Origin: Paractinoplanes ovalisporus
GTDB taxonomy: Bacteria; Actinomycetota; Actinomycetes; Mycobacteriales; Micromonosporaceae
Reading direction: 5' to 3'
DNA: 64,000 nt
NCBI RefSeq assembly: GCF_016834655.1
Contig: NZ_JAENHP010000001.1
Coordinates: forward strand, 496,001-560,000
This document shows, piece after piece, positions 16,506-24,926 of this stretch. The notes beneath the pieces are model-generated. The model had not been told where the DNA came from and made no database searches. It worked only from the letters and a program-made list of their open reading frames with translations. The first letter of the stretch is position 1. Each line of letters starts with the position of its first letter. The position numbers were made by a program, and so were the translations under genes.

Positions 16506-17810
16506 ATGACCAAACCCCTTCGACTGCTCGCCGGCGGCGTCGGCGCCGCACTTCTGCTGTCCGCCTGCATGGGCGGCACGACCGACGACGGCAAGGACTC
16601 GGCCGCCGGCTACGACCCGGCCGCGACCGTCGAACTGACCTGGTGGACCGGGCAGACCGAGGAGGCGGAGAAGGTCGCCGAGGGCCTGGCCGCCGAGTAT
16701 CACGCCGCCCATCCCAACGTCACGATCAAGACGTCACCGGGCGCGCCGACCACCGACGATCTGCTCACCAAACTGTCCGCGGGTTTCGCCGGTGGCAGTT
16801 ATCCCGACATCTCGTACGCGTACGGCAACTGGGCCGGTGATCTCGGTGCGAGCGGAAAGACGCAGGACCTGACCGCGTACGTGCAGGAACCGTCGTTCGG
16901 ATGGACGGAGATGCCCGAAGCTGCGCGTACGGTCGCTACGGCCAATGGCAAAGTGATCGGTGTCCCGGCGCTCGTGGACAATCTCGCGCTCATCTACAAC
17001 AAGGCCATCTTCGACAAGGCCGGTGTCGCCTACCCCACCGACGACTGGTCCTGGGACGACTTCCGCCAGGCGGCCAAGAAACTGACGGATCCGGCCACCA
17101 AGACGTACGGAACCGCTTATTCGGTTTCCGGCAGCGAGGACACGACCTGGCATCTGTGGCCGTTGCTGTGGCAGAACGGCGGCAAGATCCTCGACGGTAC
17201 GAAGCCCGCGTTCAACTCGGACGCCGGGGTGACCGCGCTCGAGACGCTGCGCGTGATGGCGGTCGACGACAAGTCGATGTACCTCGACCAGACCGACGAG
17301 AAGTACCACCCCTTGTTCAACAGCGGGCGCGTCGCCATGATCCTGACCGGGCCGTGGGCGCTGCTGGAGATCAAAGAGGCCAAGCTTGCGTACGGGGTGA
17401 CGAACCTGCCCGGTGTGAACGGCGACCACCAGACCGTTTCCGGTCCTGACCTGTGGGTGCTGTTCGACCACGACGACGTGAACCGGGCCGGCGCCGCGCG
17501 CGACTTCATCAAGTGGCTGACCAGCGCGCAGATCGACGCCAAGTGGAACCTGAAGGTCGGCAACCTACCGCTGCGCACGACCGAGAAGGACACCCCGGAG
17601 TTCGCCGCCTATGTGAAGGAGTATCCGGGTGGCCAGAAGTTCTTCGACAACCTGACCAACGCCAAGCAGGCCCGCCCGACCGTGCCCGGTTACGAAGTGT
17701 TGTCGCGCAATGTGGGCGACGCGATCGCGTCCGTGCTGCAGGGTCGCGCATCGGCCAAGGACGCGCTCGACGAGGCGGCCAAGAAGTCCGCCGACGCCGT
17801 GGTGAACTGA
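16506..17810 (+). CDS. Sugar ABC transporter substrate-binding lipoprotein
   Basis: 434 residues. Lipoprotein signal with lipobox LLLSACMGG, then a family-1 extracellular solute-binding fold: VELTWWTGQTEEAEKVAEGL, YPDISYAYGNWAGDL, VPALVDNLALIYNKAIFDKA, FNSGRVAMILTGPWALLEI and AARDFIKWLTSAQI. The ATG at 16506 follows SD GGAGGTG. It binds the sugar outside the membrane and delivers it to the two permeases that follow with 1-bp stop/start overlap. Ligand is unknown. Confidence 0.93.
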   Translation: MTKPLRLLAGGVGAALLLSACMGGTTDDGKDSAAGYDPAATVELTWWTGQTEEAEKVAEGLAAEYHAAHPNVTIKTSPGAPTTDDLLTKLSAGFAGGSYPDISYAYGNWAGDLGASGKTQDLTAYVQEPSFGWTEMPEAARTVATANGKVIGVPALVDNLALIYNKAIFDKAGVAYPTDDWSWDDFRQAAKKLTDPATKTYGTAYSVSGSEDTTWHLWPLLWQNGGKILDGTKPAFNSDAGVTALETLRVMAVDDKSMYLDQTDEKYHPLFNSGRVAMILTGPWALLEIKEAKLAYGVTNLPGVNGDHQTVSGPDLWVLFDHDDVNRAGAARDFIKWLTSAQIDAKWNLKVGNLPLRTTEKDTPEFAAYVKEYPGGQKFFDNLTNAKQARPTVPGYEVLSRNVGDAIASVLQGRASAKDALDEAAKKSADAVVN

Positions 17811-18742
17811 TGGCGCTCACTTTCGCGGCGTCGTCGCACGCGGCGGTGCGGCAGGCCCGGCCGAGGGGGCGGAGGATCCGTCGCAACCTCACCGGCTGGG
17901 CCTTCGCCGGCCCCGCGACCGTCCTGGTCGTGGGTCTGTCGCTCTTCCCCGCGATCTGGGCGTTCTTCATCTCCCGCGCGCGCTGGAACGGCATCTCCCC
18001 CGGCGTGCCGGTCGGCTGGGCCAACTACCAGCGCCTGGCCACCGACCCCGACATGCTCGCCGCGGCCCGGCACACCCTGTTGCTGACCGTTCTGTTCGTT
18101 CCGTCGTCGATCGTGCTCGGTATCGTCATCGCGATCGCGCTCAATCAGCGCATCAGGCTGATCGGTTTCTATCGAACGTGCATCTTCGTTCCGTACGTGG
18201 CGTCGGCCGCGGCCACCGGAATCCTGGCCGGCTTCGTCTTCAACCCGCAGTTCGGCGCGGCCAACGACGTGTTGCGTCACCTGGGCATTCCGCAACAGCA
18301 GTTCCTCGAGAGCCCGACCCAGGCCCTGTACGTGATCTGCGTGATCGCGCTGTGGGGCGAGGTCGGCTTCACCACCGTCATCTACCTGGCCGCGCTGCAG
18401 GACATCCCGCGTGAGCTGGTCGAGGCCGCGACCATGGACGGCGCGAGCCGGTGGCGCGTGTTCCGCCACGTCACGCTGCCCGAGCTGCGCCCGGTGACCG
18501 TGTTCGCCGCCGTCTGGCAGACGATCACGGCCGTCCAGCTGTTCGACCTGATCTACACGACCACCCGCGGCGGGCCGCTCAACAGCACGCAGACGGTCGT
18601 CTACTACATCTACGAGCTGGCCTTCCAGACCCAACGGCTCGGGTACGGGGCGGCCGCCGCGTACCTGCTGTTCGCGGTCACCCTGCTGCTGACCCTCGGC
18701 ATCATCTGGTACAGCCGTCGCCGCGGCTCGGAGGTGTTCTGA
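17810..18742 (+). CDS. Sugar ABC transporter permease 1 (MalF-like)
   Basis: 310 residues. An Arg-rich N-terminus, then six membrane segments and the ATPase-contact loop around LVEAATMDGASRWRVFRHVT (EAA motif), followed by LPELRPVTVFAAVWQTI. ATG overlaps the stop of the binding-protein gene (TGATG), indicating translational coupling. With the next gene it forms the membrane channel for the sugar. Confidence 0.92.
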   Translation: MALTFAASSHAAVRQARPRGRRIRRNLTGWAFAGPATVLVVGLSLFPAIWAFFISRARWNGISPGVPVGWANYQRLATDPDMLAAARHTLLLTVLFVPSSIVLGIVIAIALNQRIRLIGFYRTCIFVPYVASAAATGILAGFVFNPQFGAANDVLRHLGIPQQQFLESPTQALYVICVIALWGEVGFTTVIYLAALQDIPRELVEAATMDGASRWRVFRHVTLPELRPVTVFAAVWQTITAVQLFDLIYTTTRGGPLNSTQTVVYYIYELAFQTQRLGYGAAAAYLLFAVTLLLTLGIIWYSRRRGSEVF

Positions 18743-19563
18743 TGCGCCGCTTCCTGCCCTTCAGCCCGTGGCATCTGCTGCTCATGCCGCTCGCGCTGCT
18801 GTTCGTTCTGCCTCTCGTGCAGATGGTGCTCACGTCGTTCATGAGCAGCGCCGAGATCAACCAGTTCCCGCCCAAGCTGCTGCCGACCTCGCTGCACCTC
18901 GAGGGCTACCGCGCGCTGCTCACCGAGACACCGGCCCTGCGCTGGTTCGGCAACACGGTGCTCGTTTCGGCGGTGTCCGTGCTCGCGCATCTGGTGCTCT
19001 GCTCGATGGCCGGTTACGGCTTCGCGCGTCTGAAGTTCGCCGGCCGGGGCGTGGCGTTCCTGGTCATCATCGCCACCGTCATGATCCCGATCCAGCTGCT
19101 GATGATCCCGACGTACCTGATGTTCGCGCGCATCGGCATCGTCGACACCCTGGCCGCGGCGTTCGTGCCGTGGCTGGCGTCGGCGTTCGGCATCTTCCTG
19201 ATGCGCCAGTTCTTCCTGGCCCTGCCGGTCGAGCTGGAGGAAGCCGCCCGCATCGACGGTTGCGGCACGTGGCGGACGTTCCGCAGCATCGTCCTGCCGC
19301 TGGCCCGGCCCGCACTGGCCACCCTGGCCGTGTTCACCCTGTTGTCCAGCTGGAACGACCTGTTGTGGCCACTTGTCGCTATCTCCGACAACCGGACGTT
19401 CACGCTCCAGGTCGGCCTGGCCAACTTCCAGGGCATGCGCCGTACGGAATGGTCGCAGTTGATGGCCGGCAACGTGCTCGCGACGGCGCCGCTCATCCTG
19501 GCGTTCCTGTTCGCGCAACGGAAGTTCATCGCGACCATGACGTTCACCGGGCTGAAGGGTTAG
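18742..19563 (+). CDS. Sugar ABC transporter permease 2 (MalG-like)
   Basis: 273 residues with six membrane segments and the EAA loop LEEAARIDGCGTWRTFRSIV followed by LPLARPALATLAVF. Start overlaps the previous stop (TGATG). No ATP-hydrolysing subunit follows; the next gene is a dehydrogenase. Many actinobacterial sugar importers of this class share one ATPase (MsiK) encoded elsewhere, which I infer here. Confidence 0.92.
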   Translation: MRRFLPFSPWHLLLMPLALLFVLPLVQMVLTSFMSSAEINQFPPKLLPTSLHLEGYRALLTETPALRWFGNTVLVSAVSVLAHLVLCSMAGYGFARLKFAGRGVAFLVIIATVMIPIQLLMIPTYLMFARIGIVDTLAAAFVPWLASAFGIFLMRQFFLALPVELEEAARIDGCGTWRTFRSIVLPLARPALATLAVFTLLSSWNDLLWPLVAISDNRTFTLQVGLANFQGMRRTEWSQLMAGNVLATAPLILAFLFAQRKFIATMTFTGLKG

Positions 19564-19572
19564 CGTTCGCGC

Positions 19573-20550
19573 ATGCTCGTTTCACGTCTGCACGCCGCCG
19601 GGGTTGTTCGTCTGCACACCGAGGAACAACCGTCACCGGCGGGAACCGGCGACCGCCTGGTCGAAGTGACCTCGGTCGGGATCTGCGGCTCCGACCTGCA
19701 CTGGTTCACCGAGGGCGCGATCGGTGACGCCGCGGTGGCCCGGCCGCTCGTGCTCGGCCACGAGATGGCCGGGGTGATCCGGGGCGGACCGGACGACGGC
19801 TCCCGGGTCGCAATCGATCCGGCCGTCCCGTGCGAGCACTGCGAGCCGTGCCGCGAGGGCAACGTGAACCTGTGCCTGAACATCGTGTTCGCCGGGCACG
19901 GCAGCTGTGACGGCGGCATGCGCCAGTTCATGACGTGGCCGGCCCACCGCCTGCACCGGCTGCCCGACTCGATCTCGGACGACGAAGGTGCCCTGCTCGA
20001 ACCGCTCGGTGTCGCGCTGCATGCGCTCGACCTGGGCCACATGCGCATGGCCACGACCGTCGCCGTGGTCGGTTGCGGCCCGATCGGCCTGCTGCTCATC
20101 CAGCTTGCCCTGGGGCACGGCGCCACCCGGGTCCTCGCGGCCGAGCCCCTGCCGCATCGGATGACCGCCGCACTCGAGTCCGGCGCCGAGCGGGCCGGCG
20201 ACGACGCCGACGGGGTCGCCGACCTGGTCTTCGAGGTCTCCGGATCGGAGCCGGCCGTCGACACCGCGCTGCGGCTGGCCAAGCCCGGCGCCCGCGTGAT
20301 CCTGGTCGGCATCCCCGACGGCGACCGCACCTCGTTCAGCGCCGCCCGCGCCCGCCGCAAGGGTCTGAGCCTGGTGCTGGCCCGCCGGATGGGCGAGGTC
20401 TATCCCCGCGCAATCGACCTGACCGCGCGGGGACTTGTGAACCTCGCACCGCTCGCCACCGGCGCCTTCCCGCTCAAGGACGTGAACGCGGCGCTCACCT
20501 CGGCCGCCGCCCGCGAAGGCCTGAAGGTGCTCATCCACCCGAACGCGTGA
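19573..20550 (+). CDS. Zinc-dependent medium-chain dehydrogenase (sorbitol-dehydrogenase-like)
   Basis: 325 residues. The catalytic-zinc region is seen in VGICGSDLHWF and LGHEMAGVI, the structural-zinc cysteines in PCEHCEPCREGNVNLC, and the NAD(P) fold in VAVVGCGPIGLLLIQLAL. It would oxidise a sugar or polyol at the end of the locus. It lies 9 bp after the second permease, so it is cotranscribed. The last 20 bp overlap the convergent HAD gene. Confidence 0.88.
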   Translation: MLVSRLHAAGVVRLHTEEQPSPAGTGDRLVEVTSVGICGSDLHWFTEGAIGDAAVARPLVLGHEMAGVIRGGPDDGSRVAIDPAVPCEHCEPCREGNVNLCLNIVFAGHGSCDGGMRQFMTWPAHRLHRLPDSISDDEGALLEPLGVALHALDLGHMRMATTVAVVGCGPIGLLLIQLALGHGATRVLAAEPLPHRMTAALESGAERAGDDADGVADLVFEVSGSEPAVDTALRLAKPGARVILVGIPDGDRTSFSAARARRKGLSLVLARRMGEVYPRAIDLTARGLVNLAPLATGAFPLKDVNAALTSAAAREGLKVLIHPNA

Positions 20551-21079
20551 TTGCCGCCTCGACCTCGGCCCACGTCCGCGTGTGCCGCACCCAGCCCGGC
20601 GCAGCCGCGCGCTGCGGCCCGAATAGGTAGCGGTGCTCGACCACGCCACGCAGGGCCTCGTGCACGTCGAGCTTGTCGTCGACGAAGTGCGTGATGGCCA
20701 GCTCGGCGCAGTGGACGGCCTTCTCCGGGCGGCGCAGGCAGAACCGCAGGTTGTCCCGCGGGATCCCGGTGCGCTCGGCGAACCGGTGGTGGTCGAGCCA
20801 CAGCCGGGTGCTGCGCCGCACCCGGTCGCCGCACTTGGAGATCAGCCAGACCTCGTCGAACTGCGGCACCAGACGGGCCAGGGTGTCGAACGCGCCCGGC
20901 ACGGCGGGGGTGGCCAGCATCCGTACGGTGTCTCCGCTGAAGAACTGGGTGTCGCCGCCGCCCGGACCGCCCCCGTCGATGATGACCCGGCCGATGTCGA
21001 CACCCAGTCGCCGATGTCGTCCTTCTGTTCGTTCGCTTGTCCGTTGATGACCGGCGTTCGTGTTCGTTCGCTCATTCAT
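20531..21079 (-). CDS. HAD-like hydrolase family protein
   Basis: 182 residues. The first HAD aspartate motif is probably GVDIGRVIID; the Lys is in FDEVWLISKCG and the acidic third motif in ITHFVDDKLDVHEAL. The motif-1 Asp pair is altered (DIGRV instead of DxDxT), so substrate and even activity are uncertain. The N-terminal 22 residues (NERTNTNAGHQRTSERTEG) are unusual and come from a T/C-rich stretch with repeated TTCGTTCG, so the true start may be later. The gene is divergent from LysR. Confidence 0.6.
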   Translation of the reverse strand: MNERTNTNAGHQRTSERTEGRHRRLGVDIGRVIIDGGGPGGGDTQFFSGDTVRMLATPAVPGAFDTLARLVPQFDEVWLISKCGDRVRRSTRLWLDHHRFAERTGIPRDNLRFCLRRPEKAVHCAELAITHFVDDKLDVHEALRGVVEHRYLFGPQRAAAPGWVRHTRTWAEVEAAITRSGG

Positions 21080-21111
21080 GCGACCAGCGTGCGGCGTGCG
21101 GCGCTACAGCG

Positions 21112-21147
21112 GAACTAGCAATCGGCGCATAGCTATAGTCTCTGGTT
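21112..21147 (+). promoter_or_regulatory. LysR promoter, possibly leaderless
   Basis: A -10-like TATAGT (21134-21139) ends 8 bp before the ATG at 21148 and no SD precedes that ATG, which fits a leaderless transcript. The symmetric ATAGCTAT (21129-21136) overlaps the -10 and could be part of an autoregulatory LysR site. Confidence 0.35.
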
Positions 21148-22011
21148 ATGGACGTTTCGGCCGATGCGCTCGCTTCGTTCGCCGTGTTCGCGCGGCACCT
21201 CAACTTCACGCGCGCCGCGGAAGAACTGCGCATCTCGCAACCGGCCCTGCACGTCAAGGTGCGCAAGTTGAGCGAGACGCTCGGCCGCCCGCTCTACCAC
21301 CGCGAGGGCCGCCGCCTGACGCTCACCGCCGACGGCGAGGCGGTCGCCCGTTTCGCGCGCGAGCACGACGAACGGCTCGCGCATTTCCTGAGCGAGTTCG
21401 CCGGAGCACCGTACGGGAGACCGGTTGTGCTCGCCGCGGGTCAGGGCGCCTACCTCTATCTGCTGGGCGACACGATCCGCGGCATGCTGGCCGACGAACC
21501 CACCCGGCTACGCCTGATCAACTGCGACCACCGGCAGATGCTTGCCGCCGTACGCAGCGGCCGCGCACATGTGGGCGTGAGCGTGCTCGACGTTCTCCCG
21601 GACGACCTGGACGCGCTCGAACTGGCGACGTTCCCGCAGGTCCTGTTCGTGCCGGCCGGTCATCGTCTCGCGCGCCGGCGTTCGGTGCGGCTGCGCGACC
21701 TGAACGGCGAGAGCCTGGTCGTGCCGCCGCACCAGCGCCCGCAGCGGGTGCTGCTGGAACAGGGCCTCCGCTCGGCCGGCACGGAGTGGACGGTCGCCGT
21801 CGAGGCCGAGGGCTGGCCGCTGATCACCCATTTCGTCACGCTCGGGGTCGGGCTGGCGATCGTCAACGGTTGTGTTCCCGCGCCGCGCGGCCTGGTCGCG
21901 AAGCCGGTCACCGACCTGCCCTCGGTCACCTACCACGTCGTGCACCAGCCGTCGGCCACCGACGATGCCCGGGTGGCCACCCTGCTCGAGCGTTTCCCGT
22001 GGCCGGCGTGA
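21148..22011 (+). CDS. LysR-family transcriptional regulator
   Basis: 287 residues. Winged helix-turn-helix at the N-terminus (LASFAVFARHLNFTRAAEEL, ISQPALHVKVRKLSETLGRP, LYHREGRRLTLTADGEAV), then a periplasmic-binding-like effector domain (about 90-285). It is divergent from the HAD gene at 20531-21079, a possible target together with itself. The final codons ERFPWPA plus stop lie inside the first unit of a 33-bp tandem repeat that continues downstream. Confidence 0.9.
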   Translation: MDVSADALASFAVFARHLNFTRAAEELRISQPALHVKVRKLSETLGRPLYHREGRRLTLTADGEAVARFAREHDERLAHFLSEFAGAPYGRPVVLAAGQGAYLYLLGDTIRGMLADEPTRLRLINCDHRQMLAAVRSGRAHVGVSVLDVLPDDLDALELATFPQVLFVPAGHRLARRRSVRLRDLNGESLVVPPHQRPQRVLLEQGLRSAGTEWTVAVEAEGWPLITHFVTLGVGLAIVNGCVPAPRGLVAKPVTDLPSVTYHVVHQPSATDDARVATLLERFPWPA

Positions 22012-22119
22012 CAACACCAGGAGCGTTTCCCGTGGCCGGCGTGACAACACCAGGAGCGTTTCCCGTGGCCGGCGTGACAACGCCTGGACCGTTTCGCGTG
22101 GCCGGCATGACATCCTCGG
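21988..22119. repeat. 33-bp tandem array across the LysR stop codon, four units
   Basis: Units are 21988-22020, 22021-22053, 22054-22086 and 22087-22119. Units 1 and 2 are identical (GAGCGTTTCCCGTGGCCGGC, then GTGACAACACCAG); unit 3 differs at two positions; unit 4 is diverged. Unit 1 contains the last seven codons and stop of the LysR gene. Because the period is a multiple of three, each later unit keeps an in-frame TGA. The array fills the gap to the next gene and ends 3 bp before its ATG. Confidence 0.9.
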
Positions 22120-22122
22120 TGG

Positions 22123-22908
22123 ATGTCGCCAAGTCGCCGTAGTGTCCTGGTCGCGCTCGGCTCGGCGGCCGTGGTCGCCACCACCGGTCGTCCCGCAGCC
22201 GCCGCCGAGCCCGAGTCGAACACGGCCCTCTACCGCGATCCGCGCTGGACCGAGGGCGTCGACTACGCCCGGCGCTTCCGGCGGCACGCCGCGCTCGACG
22301 ACAGCGACGCGCCCGGCGACGCCTATCCCGACAAGGCGGTCCTCGCCCTGCACGGCGGCGGCATCGAACCGGGCACGTCCGAGCTGTGCCTGGCCATCGC
22401 CGGCTACCACCCGGCGGGCGGCCTGGTCGGCGGCGCCGTCTACGACTACTGGATGTTCGAGGGCATCATGCCCAGCGGCAACTCGGCCCTGCACGTCACG
22501 TCCCACCACTGCGACGACCCGGTCGCGCTGGCCACCGTACGTGGCAGCCGGCGCGCACTCTCGTTGCACGGTTGCTCACCCGAGCAGGCCGACCTCGGCC
22601 CCAACGACGCCGCCGTCCTGGTCGGCGGCCTCGACACCACGCTGCGCGACGCCATGCGGGTTTCCCTGACACAGGCTTTCGACGGTACGGACATTCGGGT
22701 CTTCGACGCAGCAAGGGCCCCCGAACTGGACGGCACCAACCCGCGCAACATCGTCAACCTGTCCCTGCGCGACGCCGGCGTCCAGTTCGAACTGACCACT
22801 CCCCTGCGCAACCGTATGTTCGGCACCAACACCCGCAGCGGCCGCCGAAACACCACGCTCGACCCGTTCTGGCGTTTCGCCAACGCCACCCGGGCCGCCC
22901 TCGCCTGA
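22123..22908 (+). CDS. Secreted poly-gamma-glutamate hydrolase family protein
   Basis: 261 residues. Signal peptide with a twin-arginine-like start (SPSRRSVLVALGSAAV) cut near RPAAAAEP. The mature part has the likely zinc site: LALHGGGIEPGTSELC, SHHCDDPVAL and ALSLHGCSPEQ, a pattern recalled from phage-type poly-gamma-glutamate hydrolases (PghP/DUF867). It would cleave poly-gamma-glutamate outside the cell. It follows directly after the 33-bp array, so any transcript from LysR would run through the repeats. Confidence 0.75.
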   Translation: MSPSRRSVLVALGSAAVVATTGRPAAAAEPESNTALYRDPRWTEGVDYARRFRRHAALDDSDAPGDAYPDKAVLALHGGGIEPGTSELCLAIAGYHPAGGLVGGAVYDYWMFEGIMPSGNSALHVTSHHCDDPVALATVRGSRRALSLHGCSPEQADLGPNDAAVLVGGLDTTLRDAMRVSLTQAFDGTDIRVFDAARAPELDGTNPRNIVNLSLRDAGVQFELTTPLRNRMFGTNTRSGRRNTTLDPFWRFANATRAALA

Positions 22909-23141
22909 TCGAGTGCGCGTATTGGTGGACGACGCTGCTACAAGCCAGGAGTGTCGGCGGTGGTCGCTTCGCTGAGCGGGTGATGGTGAACGAGACCGAC
23001 GCCGTGGCGCGCGCGTTGCTCGTCCGCCGCGCTTTCGAGGCTCTCCTCGCCCGCAGAGCTACCGGCACGGGTGACCCCTGCGGCCCTGAACCCCGCAAGA
23101 ACCGTCAAGTTGGGGCGCCTGAAGGCGGGTACCGTCCAGGG

Positions 23142-24041
23142 GTGCCGAACGGTGCTCCTGAACTGCTACGACTCCTCGCCGCCGTCAACTTGCGGCTGAG
23201 TGGTGATGTCTCGCTGTCCGTGCTGGCCCGGCTGGCGAACCGGTCGCGGTTCGATCTGCATCGGCGGTTCGGGCGGCTGGTCGGGGAGACGCCCAAGGCC
23301 TACACGACGCGGGTGCGGATTGCCCGGGCCGCGGCCGATGTGCTGTCCAGCGGACGGCCGATCTCCTCGGTCGCGGCCGGGCACGGGTTCGCCAGCCACG
23401 AAGTCTTCACCCGCACCTTCACCCGGCACCTCGGTCACAGTCCCCGGCGCTATCGCGCCCGCGGGCTGCATGTGGCCGGCCGGCGAGTTGCCGCCGTGCA
23501 CGCTTCGACCGTGGTGGCGGCGGCGCCGTGCATCAACCTGTATCGCATCAGCCTCACCGAGAGGAAAACCGCCGTGCCGCTCGATGTCTCCGTTCGTGAG
23601 CTGCCCGAACAACACGCCCTCGTGGTCCGCAGCCGGATCACGCGCGACGAGATCGCGGCGGCGCTGTCCGACGGGCTGCCCAAGGTGTTCACCTACGCCC
23701 AGCAGAACGGGCTGGCCATCGCCGGGCCGCCGTTCGCCCGCTACCCCGAGGTGGGGATGGGCTCGCTCGTCATCGAGGCCGGCATCTCCATCGCCGCGCC
23801 GCCGCCTGCGCCGCCCGGCGACGGGATCGAGACGCTGGTCATCCCGGCCGGGCAGGCGGCGGTGGCCATCCACCGAGGTCCGTACGACACTCTGCCTGAG
23901 TCCTATCAGGAGATCGAGAAGTGGATGCGGGACAAGGGGTTGTCCGCGGCCGGAGCGCCCTGGGAGGTTTACCTGACCGATCCCGGTGACCACCCCGACC
24001 CGGCCACCTGGGAGACGGAGATCGTCCAACCCGTTTCCTAA
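23142..24041 (+). CDS. AraC-family regulator with GyrI-like effector domain
   Basis: 299 residues. AraC double helix-turn-helix at 20-110 (LSVLARLANRSRFDLHRRFG, SSVAAGHGFASHEVFTRTF, LGHSPRRYRARG) followed by a GyrI-like small-molecule domain (VRELPEQHALVVRSRI ... AAVAIHRGPYDTLPESYQEI ... WEVYLTDPGDHPDPATWETE). It resembles Rob/BltR-type drug- or metabolite-sensing activators. GTG 23142 starts next to the first helix; an in-frame ATG at 22983 would add 53 residues that look non-coding. The stop overlaps the convergent membrane-protein gene by 4 bp. Confidence 0.85.
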   Translation: MPNGAPELLRLLAAVNLRLSGDVSLSVLARLANRSRFDLHRRFGRLVGETPKAYTTRVRIARAAADVLSSGRPISSVAAGHGFASHEVFTRTFTRHLGHSPRRYRARGLHVAGRRVAAVHASTVVAAAPCINLYRISLTERKTAVPLDVSVRELPEQHALVVRSRITRDEIAAALSDGLPKVFTYAQQNGLAIAGPPFARYPEVGMGSLVIEAGISIAAPPPAPPGDGIETLVIPAGQAAVAIHRGPYDTLPESYQEIEKWMRDKGLSAAGAPWEVYLTDPGDHPDPATWETEIVQPVS

Positions 24042-24790
24042 GAGACGCCAGAGGAAGGGCCGCCGGAGGGACGGTCGGCGCCAGCGGGAGGACCAGCGGT
24101 CGAGGGACGACCGGCGACCAGGTCGGCGATGTCCAGGCCCCACCGGCCGAACCGCGCGTCGAAACCGTCGGCCCGAGCCTGCGCCCGCGCGGTCTTCGCC
24201 GGGTCGTAACGGTGACGCGCCCACGTCGACCGCGGGCGGGCCAGACGAACAGCGCCGATCCACGCGATCGGCGGCAGGAACACGCCGAGCACCGCGGTCG
24301 AATACTTCCCTTTCCGTACGCACGTGAGCAGCGCGACCATGTGCACGACAGCCGCGGCGGCGACGGCGATGTGGCTGGCGCCGAAGCCGCTGTCCGCGGT
24401 GAACGGGTTGAGACCGAGAAGCACCAGGCCCATCGCGCTGAGCGTCAGCGCAACCAGTTGCACCGAGAGCTGCCCCTCGGGCGACCAGTACACGTCCTGC
24501 AGGTGCAGGATGAGCGCGAACTCGTCGAGGATGAGCGACGAGCCCACGCCGATGAGCACGCCGGCGGCCTCGGCCCACGGCCTGCGCCCGTCGACCGCCA
24601 CGGACAGGTAGGCCCCGACCAGGGTCAGGACGATCCCGGGCACGGCGTGGTGGATGTGCACGCCGCCCTCGATGTTGTTGCGGAACGGTCCGACACCGGC
24701 CCGGATCATGCGCGTGATCGTCCGTGTCGCCACGAACGTGACGAGGAACGAAACGAACAGCAGGAGGAACGGAAGCCGCTCGGCAGTCAT
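24038..24790 (-). CDS. Polytopic integral membrane protein
   Basis: 250 residues with five or six membrane segments (about 5-22, 48-66, 72-92, 108-128, 138-158, 165-182). Conserved-looking polar motifs sit near the first loop (NNIEGGVHIHHAVPGI) and in LILDEFALILHLQDVYW, where His, Glu and Asp could bind a metal. The C-terminal tail of about 50 residues is Pro/Gly/Ala-rich. Similar proteins are widespread in actinobacteria without known function. Confidence 0.75.
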   Translation of the reverse strand: MTAERLPFLLLFVSFLVTFVATRTITRMIRAGVGPFRNNIEGGVHIHHAVPGIVLTLVGAYLSVAVDGRRPWAEAAGVLIGVGSSLILDEFALILHLQDVYWSPEGQLSVQLVALTLSAMGLVLLGLNPFTADSGFGASHIAVAAAAVVHMVALLTCVRKGKYSTAVLGVFLPPIAWIGAVRLARPRSTWARHRYDPAKTARAQARADGFDARFGRWGLDIADLVAGRPSTAGPPAGADRPSGGPSSGVS

Positions 24791-24926
24791 GACGATGAAT
24801 GCTGGCAGATCGGCCGCGTGGGCGGGAGTAGCCGAACACCGGCGGATCGGCCGAACGGACGACCGCGACCAGGGGAATCTCGCGGCGGAAGTTGAGTGAC
24901 GCGGCCGGAAACCCCATCCTGGCCGG

